A stretch of DNA of 38,794 nucleotides, from contig SMOI01000139.1 in assembly GCA_008000375.1 (NCBI GenBank), positions 46,149 to 84,942 of the forward strand, given 5' to 3'. Origin of the DNA: Poteriospumella lacustris (lineage: Eukaryota; Sar; Chrysophyceae; Chromulinales; Dinobryaceae). Position 1 is the first letter of the stretch. Every line of letters starts with the position of its first letter. A program made the position numbers and the translations under genes. Shown one piece after another: positions 17,273 to 27,689 of the stretch. Below the pieces are notes generated by a model. The model ran no database searches. It was not told where the DNA came from and saw only the letters and a program-made list of their open reading frames with translations.

Positions 17273-18540
17273 TGGTTTCCTACCTATCCGGCCGGGTTGA
17301 AAACAAGAGCGCTGTATGAAAAATGTGGCACTGCGAGAGCGATGATGAACCCGGCGACCCTTTCGCCGCCCTGTGAAGGCCCGCGCCGCGACCGCCGCCG
17401 TCGGCGGGTGAGTCTCTGGGCGGTCTGCGTTGTCTGGGGGGCTGGGAGTGACGAGCGGTGATATGTACAGTGTGTACGTCGGTTACCTCTTCTGTGGGGT
17501 ACATATGTAATAGTAGATAACCGCTGCTGTACTGCTGTAGGTATGTCGCTAGAGTCTTTCCAACCTGAGCCCTACAGTTATTGCAGATCACGTCTCCTAC
17601 ACGACGGTATCAACAGGTTATTGCGCGTTAAAGCGTGACGTGTACCAAATGTGCGTCGACTTGCATGTCTTTTGTCTCGTTGTCCACCAAGCTCTACAAA
17701 CTACCAACGACGCTGTCAACGAAGCGAAGCTGTCAACGACCACGTTGTACAGAGTATCACCATGAGAGGTGTACAATAACCGGACAACAAACATCGCTGT
17801 ACAATAACCGCGTTACCGTTAGATGGTGTCGATTGCGCTTGGTGGTGACAGTGGCAAAAGGGACCATATGCGTCACCACCAAGCGCCATGGAGACCATCT
17901 GACGGTGACTCGGCTGTTGAAGAGCGATGCATGTTACCAGAAAAGCCGAGCGTAACGGTTTGGTTCGGAAATGGTGGTTACTCTCATTGGGCCAGCGATG
18001 GTTTCGGACCCAGGTTAGGTGTCTGGAGGTTGTCGATGTGAACCGCTCAAGGTGCGAATACTCTCTACAGCTTGGTTGATCGCCTATGCAATTCCTTCCC
18101 AATCCCGAGCCGTCACCTGGTTGGTGGGCTCGTGAGAGTACCGCGATCAGGACCTCCACCAAGATCTCTGTCGCTCGGGGAAGCGGCACAGATATCTGCT
18201 GGAGGCGCTGCTCGGTACTTCTTATCAACAAGGGACCAGCTCGCCAGCTGGGGCCGATGAAGTGGAAGGCACCGATTGCACGTCGTTGTGAATGTCTCAA
18301 CATCACTGACCAACGGAGACTTGCGACATGCGATGTGTCCACCAGCTCCAGCGTGGCAAACGTGTCGATCGTTGATAATGGCACCGGGCAGTATCTGAAG
18401 CCTTCACCGTGTCGCTTCCCCAAGCAATGGAGAGTTTGGTGAGCGATGGTGGTGAAAGAGTTCCCACCGGATAGTGGACCACTGCCCCTTACGGCCGGAA
18501 GCAAACGAACAACTCTATCGACGTTCGTTATAAAATGCAA
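17273..18540. other. No firm gene; 274-codon minus ORF over a fold-back element
   Basis: From 18540 to 17716 the minus strand is open for 274 codons, long for this base composition, but the translation shows no domain and its last third overlaps an inverted repeat, so it may be an old mobile-element ORF or chance. The plus strand has overlapping shorter ORFs. Small direct repeats (GCTGTCAACGA twice near 17712-17740; GTACAATAACCG twice near 17770-17810) occur beside the fold-back. Confidence 0.4.
17816..17905. repeat. Fold-back inverted repeat, 34-bp arms
   Basis: 17816-17849 and 17872-17905 are reverse complements at 30 of 34 positions (innermost 15 bp perfect, GCGCTTGGTGGTGAC), with a 22-bp spacer. 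Weaker pairing (about three quarters of positions) extends each arm by a further 30-40 bp. Size and shape suit a MITE-like or fold-back element. Confidence 0.85.
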
Positions 18541-19037
18541 ACCGCGATTTACTCACCGCAACACGCTCGTTGGTCCCCGTCACCATGGCTGGGCCTTGAG
18601 AAGCAGCTTGCAATGGTGTTGAGATGCATGGCACTGTTAGCGCTGGGAACGAATATGTCGTATTGATACAACAATCCTTCGGAAGTGCGAGTGCTATCGT
18701 TTATGACCGAGGCATTGCGGCAAGTCAATGCCATTGCGACAGGAGCGGAAGACGCCGCGATGATCCGGTTTGACCTGAACGGATGTGGTTTGACCCGATC
18801 CGGCCATCATCCCGGCCATCATCGATGTGACCCGAGTCTCTCCACCGGCCGCCGAGCGGGTGATGTCCTGTCCGAACTGGGTAACGAATCCCTACGAGGA
18901 GCAGTGTTTCCTCGTGACCACGAACAGCTGTACACCGAAAGAGCGTTCGAACTTCGCCCACGACACGTTGCTTTGACGTGGCGACGCTCCTTAACAGTTA
19001 CATTTATCCCCGTCGATGCGTGTCCAACCGGATCACC
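18541..19037. other. 3' flank of the Crinkler-type gene
   Basis: No gene is supported. A short direct repeat (CGGCCATCATCC / CGGCCATCATCG) occurs at about 18800-18825. The plus-strand ORF that starts at 18685 runs into antisense of the next gene and is a shadow. Confidence 0.6.
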
Positions 19038-20989
19038 TCAATCGGCCAGGGTGATCGTCTCCGCCGCCGTCTCTAGCCCACACAGCACAGTGCAGAAGGA
19101 GAAGTCGTCTCGCGGGAAGAACACGCTCATCCGACGCTCGTGGCGGTGGACTTCCGTCGGTTCACCGGTGGCGTTCACGTGGACGTCCACCACCAGGAAA
19201 TCGGTGCAGGCCAGGCCCACGTACTGGCTCGGGCCCAGCAGCCGAGACACGTGCTCTCCTCCCCCGCCGCCGCCGCCGCCGTGGCCAGCGATCAGCACTT
19301 CCACGGCCCATCGCAGGTCGCCGTGCAAATAGAACTCGCATCGCCCGGGTACAACTTCCGGCTGAGGAGCGGCTCGATCCTCGTCCATCGCCTGCGACGG
19401 CGGCGGGGGAAAGTACGTGGACAGGTTGGGGCAGATGGAACACGACGCGGGGGTCTCCGCCTCCAGTGCCACCCGCAGGAGATGCTGCACCTCGGCCTCG
19501 GACGGCGTCTCCGTCTTGGCGCGCACGGCGGACTGCCTCAACGCAGCGCCAGACATGCGGGCCAGCACCGCTTTCATCAGCCCAACCACCCCCCGCTGCC
19601 TGACCTCGTCGGTCGACGTCACCGCACGACGACGCGGGAACAGCAGACGGTTGATGTAGCTGGCCGCCGCCGGGGAAGCGGCCGTTGCCAGGCGATATTC
19701 CGTCTCGACGAGCACGCCCGACCGGACCAGTGTACGATACACCGCGGGATTCTCGTCGGTGGCGACCCGGAGCGGCCCCGCGGTCAGACTGCTCACGAGA
19801 CTAGCTCGCATCCGTTCCGGCAGAGCGTCCACGTCACAGCGGAAGCACTGCGCAAAGGACGGGGACATGGCATCGGACAGGTAGAAACTCACGACGTCCG
19901 CCACCGTGACCGCCGCAACGGGGTGGTGCTGGAAATGCTGGACGATCTCCCGCACGGACACAGCCAGCGAGCCAACGTGGCCGTTGCAGTGGGTGGCCAG
20001 CACCTGGCGGATCTCCGGCGCGACGAGCAGAGCCGCAACGCGCTTATCGGCACCCAGCCGCACGGACGCCCGTCGGAGGAACTCGTCGACCTCCTCCGCG
20101 CTCAATAAGAAGTCCGCACGCACGAGCTTCGGCAGCATTGTGAAGTCCACCATCACGCTGGTGTGCGTCTGCAGGGAGTAGGTCGCGGAGATGACGAAGC
20201 GGATGTTGCGGGGCAGCGCGGAGAACGCGTTGGTGGTCTTGATCAGGCTCGCCCACAGGTCGACATCGTCGTACGTGTGCTGCGCATCGTCGAGCAGCAC
20301 CACGAACTGCTGGGAGGCGTCCGCACACACACAACGACCCGCGGCATCGGGCTTCAACCTCCAAGTGCCGGGATTGATGCCCGTCTTCGCGACCATAACC
20401 GATGCGACGTCCTCCACCCGCATCGACATGTAGATGCTCGTCACTCCTCTCTCCGCGGCGTAGCGCTGGAACAACTGCAGCAGCGATGTCTTCCCCGACG
20501 CAGCCGGTGCCGCCAGGTGAATGAAACGACTGCCACCGTTGACGACCTTGTCAAACAGCAAAGCCACCAACTGCGTGCGCGGCAAAGCCGTGGACAGATC
20601 TGGAACGTCGTCGGTTTCGCTGGATCGAGGAGAGGCAACCTCCGCCACCTGCGGACCACCAACTGATGAACAGAAACAGATAGACAAGCGTACAGAAGAG
20701 ACGTTAGTCGTGTTGACAACGAAGAAAACGACACCAAACCGCCGAACTGGCGATTTTGGTGGCTTCTACAAAACGACCAAACAAACAACGAACCAAGAAA
20801 CGCATGCTTTACCTGCTGGACCAACGGCACCTACAACTGAGGACGATGCAGTTGGATAGAAACACAATGACTACGGGGGAAATAGAGGGGAAACAACAGC
20901 GATAGAAACTCACCACTCGGAATCTCCGGACACTGACAATGGATTCTGGAACTCTCCGAACGAGTATTCTCTTCTGTATCTGTATCCAT
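19038..20989 (-). CDS. Crinkler/RHS-type P-loop NTPase fused to a restriction-like nuclease
   Basis: Three exons splice in phase: 20989-20914 (MDTDTEENTRSESSRIHC...), a 77-nt intron, micro-exon 20836-20813 (24 nt), a 150-nt intron, then 20662-19038, for 574 residues. Residues about 70-280 are a STAND-like NTPase: Walker A APAASGKTSLLQLF (85-98), Walker B FVVLLDDAQHTYDD (153-166), NIRFVISATYS (186-196), and CNGHVGSLAVSVREI (259-273), the arrangement typical of Crinkler and retrotransposon-hot-spot (RHS) proteins. The C-terminal ~110 residues start FYLHGDLRWAVEVLIAGHG and include FLVVDVHVNATG, matching the PD-(D/E)XK-like nuclease common in this class (Glu488, Asp526); where relatives often have Arg after the Asp, His is seen. 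A Gly run interrupts the nuclease. In other lineages such proteins act in host nuclei or in conflict with mobile DNA; the role here is unknown. It is transcribed divergently from the DUF285 array. Confidence 0.85.
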
Positions 20990-21305
20990 GGCCAAGAATA
21001 AAAAAATTAAATCCTTTGTCGGATGTTTTCTTTTGATTGTGAAAACAAGTCGAATCGGATTCGTCTCTCAGACCCCTCGGCGGAACGACGACATCATCAC
21101 ACGCGACATAACTCGCGACATCACCCGCGACATCACCCGCGACATCACCCGCGACAAAACTCGCGAGATCACACGCCTCGAGACATCAGACGTCACTTGT
21201 CGCCACATTCATCTGCCGACTCATTCACCAGGAGACAATCCACCAGATCCGAATAGAAATGGACCATCAGATCCATCACACGACTAGCTCATAAGCCTTT
21301 GCACC
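20990..21305. other. Divergent intergenic region with a 12-bp tandem repeat
   Basis: Separates the Crinkler-type gene from the first DUF285 gene and must hold both promoters. The last ~120 bp share short blocks (CCACCAGATCCG, ATCAGATCCATCACA) with the leaders of other DUF285 members, but the hairpin and antisense fragment found in the other units are missing. Confidence 0.6.
21102..21173. repeat. 12-bp tandem repeat, six units
   Basis: Six units of CGCGACATCACC type at 21102-21173; the three central ones are identical and outer ones drift. On the plus strand one frame would read Asp-Ile-Thr-Arg repeats. Confidence 0.9.
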
Positions 21306-22253
21306 ATGCAGACAAATCAGTTAACGAGTTCGCTGGGAGGTGATGTGTGCTGCGCTCATGCGATGTGCGATTCACAGGCCACAATCCCTTCCCCACCGTC
21401 GGGCCGTCGACCACCCACCGATCATCCCATCGCAGTGGCGCTGGACTCATGTCTGTACCGCGTGGTGACCGACCGTTGCCGAGGTCACGTGCTGCCGTTT
21501 GGCGTGCGACGGATGATCAAGGACTATGCCTGGGTGTCGTTCGACAACGAGACGCAACGAGCTGCAGTGCGGCTGTGGTGTCGAAGCCAAGAGACTGCAC
21601 GTGAGCGCTACGGTGATATCAACGACTGGGATATGAGTCAGGTGACTGGGATGACCCGGCTCTTTAAGCACACGACATTCAATGACCGTATCGACCGTTG
21701 GGACGTGCGCAATGTCTTTTCGATGGAGGGTGTGTTTGACCATGCTATGCACTTCAACCAACCGTTGGACACGTGGCATTTGGGCCACGTTTCCAGTACG
21801 CGCGCCATGTTTCACGAAGCCTATTCCTTCAATCAGCCGCTGGACACGTGGGACGTGAGGCACGTCACCGATATGTGTTACATGTTTTCAGATGCCAAGA
21901 CGTTCAACCAACCGTTGTCCAGTTGGGATGTTAGCCAAGTGACGTCTATGATGAATATGTTCTGTGGAGCGAGAGCGTTTAACCAGCCTTTGTCTACGTG
22001 GGATGTGGGTCAGGTGGCAGACATGCGGAACATGTTCGATTGTGCAAGATCGTTCAACCAGCCGTTACACATGTGGGACGTGAGTCATGTCACCGACATG
22101 GGCCACATGTTTTGTGGAGCGCAATTGTTCAACCAACCGTTGGCCTCGTGGGACATCAGGCGGGTCATGGTCATGGATTACATGCTGTATGGAACCGAAT
22201 CGTACAACCAGCCGTTAGACGCGTGGGAGGGGATTTACAAGTTGTTTTCGTGA
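21306..22253 (+). CDS. DUF285 repeat protein, array member 1
   Basis: A 315-residue protein and the first of nine tandem relatives. Residues 1-105 are the family's constant module: M-Q-T-N start, a Cys-containing variable stretch, then PIAVALDSCLYRVVTDRCRG, LPFGVRRMIKDYAWVSFDNE (63-82) and RAAVRLWC. LP..VR.MI.DYAW resembles an F-box-like helix pair, which is tentative. From about 104 come 25-residue DUF285/BspA-type repeats (pattern FNQPL..WDV..VT.M..MF..A..): a first INDWD, one FNDRIDRWD, then seven FNQPL-type units ending YNQPLDAWEG. No signal peptide or membrane helix is present, unlike bacterial BspA surface proteins, so an intracellular protein-binding role is likely (inference). The frame is intact. 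Confidence 0.9.
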   Translation: MQTNQLTSSLGGDVCCAHAMCDSQATIPSPPSGRRPPTDHPIAVALDSCLYRVVTDRCRGHVLPFGVRRMIKDYAWVSFDNETQRAAVRLWCRSQETARERYGDINDWDMSQVTGMTRLFKHTTFNDRIDRWDVRNVFSMEGVFDHAMHFNQPLDTWHLGHVSSTRAMFHEAYSFNQPLDTWDVRHVTDMCYMFSDAKTFNQPLSSWDVSQVTSMMNMFCGARAFNQPLSTWDVGQVADMRNMFDCARSFNQPLHMWDVSHVTDMGHMFCGAQLFNQPLASWDIRRVMVMDYMLYGTESYNQPLDAWEGIYKLFS

Positions 22254-22738
22254 ACGGTATCCAGTAACACGACGCGTGGAGAGTGGCTCCTGGCACTTAT
22301 GCACATGTTGCGTTCGTGTCGGCGGGTTGTCGTCCGTCCCTACGGGTGACGACCTAGCGTCTGAGTCTCCGGAAGACTGGGTCTTGTCTCTCGAGCACCA
22401 CGCACAGTCACCACGCGGACACACGCGACATCCCACGCGACTCTCCTGTCTGCGCGTGGTGCACCACCGGACATCGACTGCTTTACCACGGGGTACCTAA
22501 CCCAACGTTGCTCCCGCAATACCTTCTACCTTTGTAACCGCGTTCGTTGTCTGAAACGATCATATGAAACGTCTCTTGTCTGTGTTTGTTACGTCTGCTA
22601 TACGGTCTGTCCACCGCGCATCGAATGTCTGTCGCACGCCCATCGAGGTGGTGGTCATCTCCTCCTGTGGGGGGATGAATGGCGTCGACAGTTAAAATTA
22701 CAGAACTGCTGGGGCCGCAGGACGGAAGAGCGAGAAGG
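22254..22738. other. 3' flank of member 1 and left part of unit 2
   Basis: A translated block reading VGGLSSVPTGDD, seen after nearly every member, lies at about 22320-22355 and forms a hairpin (22329-22353, GTCGTCCGTCCC/GGGTGACGAC). The remainder (CTCCTGTCTGCGCGTGGTGCACC and the segment up to 22738) is a spacer shared with other units. Confidence 0.6.
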
Positions 22739-22897
22739 CTACATCTCCCACGAGTCACCGTCACCGCCGCTGCTGCTACTGTCACTGCTGCCTCCACTGC
22801 TACTGCTACCGCCAACCATAGAGCCGACAACATTGTGAGCCACGGCCGAGCCAGTGCCGAAGACGAAGCCCTGCGCCATGACCGACTGACGAGACAT
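22739..22897 (-). pseudogene. Antisense CHCHD2/10 (Mix17)-like fragment, unit 2, open
   Basis: A 52-codon minus-strand frame starting MSRQSVMAQGFVFGTG, continuing SAVAHNVVGSMVGG and a Ser/Gly/Asp tail ending DSWEM. The Gly/Ala-patterned helix (VMAQ...G.GSAVAHNVVGS) recalls the conserved N-terminal helix of CHCHD2/CHCHD10/Mix17 intermembrane-space proteins, but the CHCH Cys pairs are absent. It is either a fragment of an exon carried along with the DUF285 unit or a short gene in its own right. A GTCAG acceptor-like site at the MSRQ codons suggests an exon start. Confidence 0.4.
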
Positions 22898-22901
22898 CAC
22901 A

Positions 22902-22936
22902 ATGTCACTTGTCGCTTGTCGTCATATCTGACGACA
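22902..22936 (+). promoter_or_regulatory. Conserved uORF plus hairpin, unit 2
   Basis: A nine-codon ORF (MSLVACRHI) ends within a perfect hairpin TGTCGTCA-TATC-TGACGACA (22917-22936), whose end is 104 bp before the start codon of member 2. Confidence 0.5.
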
Positions 22937-23040
22937 TGCGGTCTCGCCGCCCCCACAGCTCATCGACCACGAGACGAAAGCCTTGAATCCACCAGATCCG
23001 TTTGTATTGGGGCATCACATCGAGGATGAACCAGGGTACC

Positions 23041-24288
23041 ATGGAGACAAAGGAGGTAGCGAGTTCGTTTGTAGGGGCGGTGTGCTGCGCTCATGCAATC
23101 GTCGATACACAGGCCATGATCCCCTCACGACCGTCGGGTCATCGACGACGTATCGACCATCCCATCGCAGTGGTGGCGGACTTGTGTCTCTACCGCGTGG
23201 TGACCGACCGTTGCAGAGGTCAGGTGCTGCCATTGGGCGTGCGACAGACGATCAAGGACTATGCCTGGGTGTCGTTCGACAACGAAACGCTACGAGCGGC
23301 AGTGCGGTTGTGGTGCAGGGACAGAGCGGCCGCGTATGATTGCTACGGTGATATCAACGACTGGAATGTCAGCAAGGTGACCGATATGGCCAAGCTCTTT
23401 AGGTATACCACGTTCAACGACCGCATCGACCGTTGGGACGTCCGTAACGTCACCTCGATGGAGCAAATGTTTTTCTGTGCGAAGCAGTTCAACCAGCCGT
23501 TGGACACGTGGCATGTGGGTCAGGTCGCCTGTATGCACTTCGTGTTTCACGAAGCCTATTCATTTAATCAGCCGTTGTCCAGTTGGGACGTGAGCCACAT
23601 CACTGATATGTGTGGCATGTTTGCAAAGGCCACGACGTTCAACCAGCCATTGTCCAACTGGGATGTGAGTCACGTAACGACTATGAGTTCAATGTTCTGT
23701 GGTGCGAGAGCGTTTAACCAGCCGATAGCCTCGTGGGACGTGAGTCAGGTGACAGACATGTGGTTGATGTTTTATGGCTGTTCATCGTTTAACCAACCTT
23801 TAGACACGTGGGATGTGAGGCACGTCACCAACACCGGATACATGTTTCATGGGGCAACAGCGTTCAACCAGCCATTGTCCACGTGGGACGTGCGTCACGT
23901 TACGAACATGGGTAGTATGTTGAATGGAGCCACGTCGTTCAACCAGCCATTAGACGCATGGGACGTGAGGCACGTGACGGCCATGCCTTTCATGTTCCAT
24001 GGAGCCGTAGCGTTCAACCAGCCGTTGTCCAATTGGAACGTCAGCCAAGTCTCCAGTATGGATGGCATGTTCCGTCTAACGGCCGCCTTCAATCAACCAT
24101 TGGACACGTGGGATGTGAGCAATGTCCGCAGTATGTGCTACATGTTCAATGATGCCACGGCGTTTAACCAGCCGTTAGACACATGGGACGTTCGGCACGT
24201 CACGAACATGGCGAACTTTCTTACGAGAGCCACATCGTACAACCAGCCGCTGTCGATAGCTAACCTCGGCCCTACGTATGTTCCGTAA
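23041..24288 (+). CDS. DUF285 repeat protein, array member 2
   Basis: A 415-residue, intact protein and the longest uninterrupted one in the array. The start at 23041 (GTACCATGGAGACAAAGGAG) matches the position used by all relatives; the longer open frame upstream is leader. Constant module as in member 1, with CRDRAAAYDCYGDINDWNVS leading into the repeats. There are eleven FNQPL/YNQPL-type 25-residue units after the FNDRIDRWD unit; many are close copies of each other, for example WDVRHVTN and WDVRHVTA blocks. It ends in a degenerate unit, YNQPLSIANLGPTYVP, which is the same C-terminus as member 5 (WNLSRTYVP). Predicted to be a soluble curved or solenoid binding protein. Confidence 0.9.
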   Translation: METKEVASSFVGAVCCAHAIVDTQAMIPSRPSGHRRRIDHPIAVVADLCLYRVVTDRCRGQVLPLGVRQTIKDYAWVSFDNETLRAAVRLWCRDRAAAYDCYGDINDWNVSKVTDMAKLFRYTTFNDRIDRWDVRNVTSMEQMFFCAKQFNQPLDTWHVGQVACMHFVFHEAYSFNQPLSSWDVSHITDMCGMFAKATTFNQPLSNWDVSHVTTMSSMFCGARAFNQPIASWDVSQVTDMWLMFYGCSSFNQPLDTWDVRHVTNTGYMFHGATAFNQPLSTWDVRHVTNMGSMLNGATSFNQPLDAWDVRHVTAMPFMFHGAVAFNQPLSNWNVSQVSSMDGMFRLTAAFNQPLDTWDVSNVRSMCYMFNDATAFNQPLDTWDVRHVTNMANFLTRATSYNQPLSIANLGPTYVP

Positions 24289-24883
24289 GCCACATACCTG
24301 ACGGGCATTGTTCGTTCCTCGTGGAGTGTCGCCGGGCACCGATACACGTTCTATGTTCGAATCGGCGGGCTGTCGTCCGTCCCTACGGGTGACGACATAG
24401 CGTCTGCGTCTCTCCATAGCCACATCGTTCACTCAGCCGTTGTCGCCATGGACCAGCAGCCTAACGTCCGGTATGTGTGGCAGGTTCTGATGGGCGGTCT
24501 CCTTTTACCGCCACTGACCTGTGGGGCATGTCCAGACGTCTGCGTCTCTCCATCTCCACTACAGACGACAGACGCAGGACCGTGCCTTGTATCCCGAGCA
24601 ACACGAACGTCCTCCCCACGGACACGCGACGGTCCAGGGTTCGACGGAGGGTACTCTCCTGTCTGCGCAGCTGCTGCTGTACCGCGGCGGTCCTGGCGTA
24701 CCGATACTAATGCAACGCTGTAACCGTAGACTACCTATGTACCCGCTTGTTGAGAGAGGCAGAACGTGGCAAAGTATGCATCAGTCATTGCGCTATGACC
24801 GAGTGATTGTCTGGTCATCTGTTGTCTCCTGTCTGTTACGTCGGCTGCGGTCTATATACAGACGAATGGGGCGGCTACATCTC
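24289..24883. other. 3' flank of member 2
   Basis: Contains a decayed DUF285-like stretch (GVSPGTDTRSMF at about 24320-24355, which corresponds to a W-V-x(8)-MF unit), the GLSSVPTGDDIAS block with its hairpin (24372-24396), a piece reading HSAVVAMDQQP that resembles a decayed FTQPLSPW unit, and the common spacer. No functional gene. Confidence 0.6.
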
Positions 24884-25030
24884 CTACGAGTCATCGTCGT
24901 CGCTGCTGCCACTGACACTGCTGCCTCCACAGCTACTGCTACCACCGAACATAGAACCGACGACATTGTGGGCCACGGCCGAGCCAGTGCCGAAGGCGAA
25001 GCCCTGAGCCATGACTGACTGACGCGACAT
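24884..25030 (-). pseudogene. Antisense CHCHD2/10-like fragment, unit 3, shortened
   Basis: Minus frame MSRQSVMAQGFAFGTG, SAVAHNVVGSMFGG, then a Ser-rich tail stopped early at DDDDS by a TAG where other copies continue to DSWEM. 48 codons. The conserved helix is intact. Confidence 0.4.
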
Positions 25031-25044
25031 CACAGGCCCAGACT

Positions 25045-25079
25045 ATGTCACTTGTCGCTTGTCGTCACATCTGACGACA
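25045..25079 (+). promoter_or_regulatory. Conserved uORF plus hairpin, unit 3
   Basis: Nine-codon ORF MSLVACRHI overlapping the perfect hairpin TGTCGTCA-CATC-TGACGACA (25060-25079); the hairpin ends 104 bp before the start of member 3. Confidence 0.5.
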
Positions 25080-25183
25080 TGCGGACACCCCGCCCCCACA
25101 GCGCATCGACCACGAGACGAAAGCCTTGAATCCACCAGATCCGTTTGTATTGGGGCATCACTTCGAGCACCAACCAGAGTACC

Positions 25184-26653
25184 ATGCAGACAAAGGAGGT
25201 AGCAAGTACGCTGGGAGGGGAGGTGTGCTGCTCTCATGCAATTGTCGATTCACAGGCCATGATCCCCTCACGACCTTCGGGCCATCGACGACTTATCGAC
25301 CATCCCATCGCAGTGGTGATGGATCTGTGTATGTACCGTGTGGTGACCGAACGTTGCAGAGGAAACGTGCTGCCGTTTGGCGTGCGCCAGATGATCAAGG
25401 ACTACGCCTGGGTGTCGTTCGACGACCAGACGCTACGAGCGGCAGTGCGGTTGTGGTGCAGCGACAGAGCGATCGCGTATGGTCGCCACGGCGATATCAA
25501 CGACTGGGATGTGAGCAAGGTGACCGATATGACTGGGCTCTTTCAGCGAACGACGTTCAACGACCGCATCGACCGTTGGGACGTCCGCAACGTCACCTCG
25601 ATGCAGCAAATGTTTTTCTGTGCGAAGCAGTTCACCCAGCCGTTGGATACTTGGAATGTGGGTCAGGTTTCCAGTATGCACTTCATATTTTACGAAGCCT
25701 TTTCATTCAATCAGCCGCTGGATACGTGGGACGTGAGTCACGTCACCGATATGTGTGGCATGTTTTCAGATGCCAAGAAGTTCAACCAGCCATTGTCCAG
25801 TTGGAATGTGAGCCGCGTTACCGATATGTGTGACATGTTTACAGCGACCGTGAGGTTTGACCAGCCGTTAGCCTCGTGGGACGTGAGTCACGTCAGGAAC
25901 ATGAACTGTATGTTCAGTGGAGCGAGATCGTTTAACCAGCCACTGTCCACGTGGGATGTGGGTCAGGTGGTAGACATGCGGCATATGTTTAATGAAGCTA
26001 GATCGTTCAACCAGACGTTGGACTCTTGGAACGTGAGCCACGTCACCGATATTGGTGGTATGTTTAGTGGAGCTAGAACGTTCAACCAGCCGTTAGACAC
26101 GTGGGACGTGAGGCACGTCACCGACATGAGCTACATGTTTCATGGCGCCACCGCGTTCAACCAGCCGTTGCCCACGTGGAACGTGCAGCGCGTCAGGAAT
26201 ATGAAGGAAGTGTTTAATGATGCGAGATCGTTCAACCAGGCATTAGCTTCGTGGGACGTGAGTCACGTCACAAACATGGACGACATGTTCAGTGGAGCCG
26301 TAGCGTTCAACCAGCCGTTGGCCAATTGGGACGTTAGCCAAGTCTCCAGTATGGATGACATGTTCCATCTAACGGCCGCCTTCAATTAGCCTTTGGACAC
26401 GTGGGATGTGCGCAATGTCCGCAGTATGTGCTACATGTTCTGTGGAGCCACGGCGTTCAACCAGCCGTTGGATGCATGGGAAGTGAGGCAGGCCGAGAAC
26501 ATGGAGGCCATGTTTCAGGGAGCGGTATCGTTCAACCAGCCGGTTGCGTCCTGGGACGTCAGTCATGTCCCGAACGTGAAATACATGTTCAATGGAGCCG
26601 TATCGTTCAACCAGCCGTTGTCGCCATGGAGCCTTTGTCAGCAAAGTAGGTGA
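25184..26653 (+). pseudogene. DUF285 repeat protein, array member 3, split by an in-frame TAG
   Basis: The constant module (start GTACCATGCAGACAAAGGAG; CSDRAIAYGRHGDINDWDVS) is followed by ten FNQPL-type repeats up to a TAG at 26387-26389, which gives a 401-residue product. The stop falls at the Gln of an FNQP motif (AATTAGCC against AATCAGCC in all relatives), a single C-to-T change. The frame then stays open for 88 more codons, with four further good repeats (PLDTWDVRNVRSMCYMF and so on), ending LSPWSLCQQSR at TGA 26651-26653. So the full-length protein would have been 489 residues with 14 repeats, the longest in the array. Either a recent pseudogene or a gene whose truncated product still works; readthrough cannot be excluded. 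Confidence 0.85.
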
Positions 26654-27546
26654 TGATTAGCGATGACTTCTCACCGGCCGTTAGCATCGTTGCCGCCACC
26701 GACCTGTGCGGTATGTCCAGCCATTCGCCACGTTGATCGTGTCGCCTGGCACCTACACACAGAGAATGGTCGAGTCGGCGGACTGTCGTCTGTCCTTACG
26801 GGTGACGAGATCGCGTCTGTGTCTCTCCATATCCACTGCAAACGACAGACAGGAGCAGACTGTGTCCTGTCTCTCGCGCCACACGCACAACTTCTCCGCG
26901 GACACTCGCGACATTCCACGCGACGGTTCAGGGTTCGACGGAGGGTACTCTCCTGTCTGCGCGTGGTGCACCACTGGACATCGACTGCTGTCCCGCGGCG
27001 TACCTCACCTACCGTTGCTCCTGCAACGCTTAATATCCTTAGGCCACCTTTGTAACCGCTTGATAACAGGAACCTCATGTGGTAAAGCATGCTTCAGTCT
27101 GGTCATTGGAAACGTCCCTTGTCTGTGTCTTGTGGTACGTCTGCTATACGGTCCATCCACCTCGCATCTGGTGTCACATGTCGAAAGTATTATCCTTTTC
27201 ATGCATACCGGTTTTATCGAATGGACAAAATGTCCAGTGTCCTGGTCCCATTCCGTCGTGGTCATCACGTCTCCTCTTGGCATACTTTACTTTTTGTGAA
27301 GGAAAAGCTTTCGAACAAGTGGAGAACCCCCATAGACATCGTTCGTTAGACGCCTTCGTAGCGGTGACCAAGGTACAATAGCGAGTTATAGGAGGACGTT
27401 GTTGATTAATTCTACGACCAATCCCTTTGCATGCACATTCGATGTTTTTCACACATGCACAGTTGCCTGGCCTGCGCAACAGAAGCGCAGACGAACATCA
27501 ACCACATCGTCGTCGTCATCATGTCGCGACATCACAGGCCCAGACA
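26654..27546. other. 3' flank of member 3 and unit-4 spacer
   Basis: A decayed repeat-like stretch (SHRPLASLPPPT at 26668-26700, also found after member 8), the VGGLSSVLTGDEIASVSLHIHCKRQ block with its hairpin (26785-26809), and the common spacer to about 27110. From about 27180 to 27520 the sequence is not shared with other units. The antisense CHCHD-like fragment is nearly absent: only VMSR survives, next to a GTCGTCGTCATC run. Confidence 0.55.
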
Positions 27547-27581
27547 ATGTCACTTGTCGGTTGTCGTCACATCTGACGACA
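27547..27581 (+). promoter_or_regulatory. Conserved uORF plus hairpin, unit 4
   Basis: MSLVGCRHI (one codon changed from the other units) with the hairpin TGTCGTCA-CATC-TGACGACA intact. Confidence 0.5.
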
Positions 27582-27689
27582 TGCGGACACGCCGCCCCAC
27601 AGCTCATCGACCACGAGACGCAAATGACCGCTATGCACCCACCACATCCGTATATAGTTGACATCATATCGAGCACCAACCAGTGTACC

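Noticed and set aside
19140-20108. 322-codon plus-strand ORF
   Set aside because: Antisense to the Crinkler-type gene, with no motif of its own.
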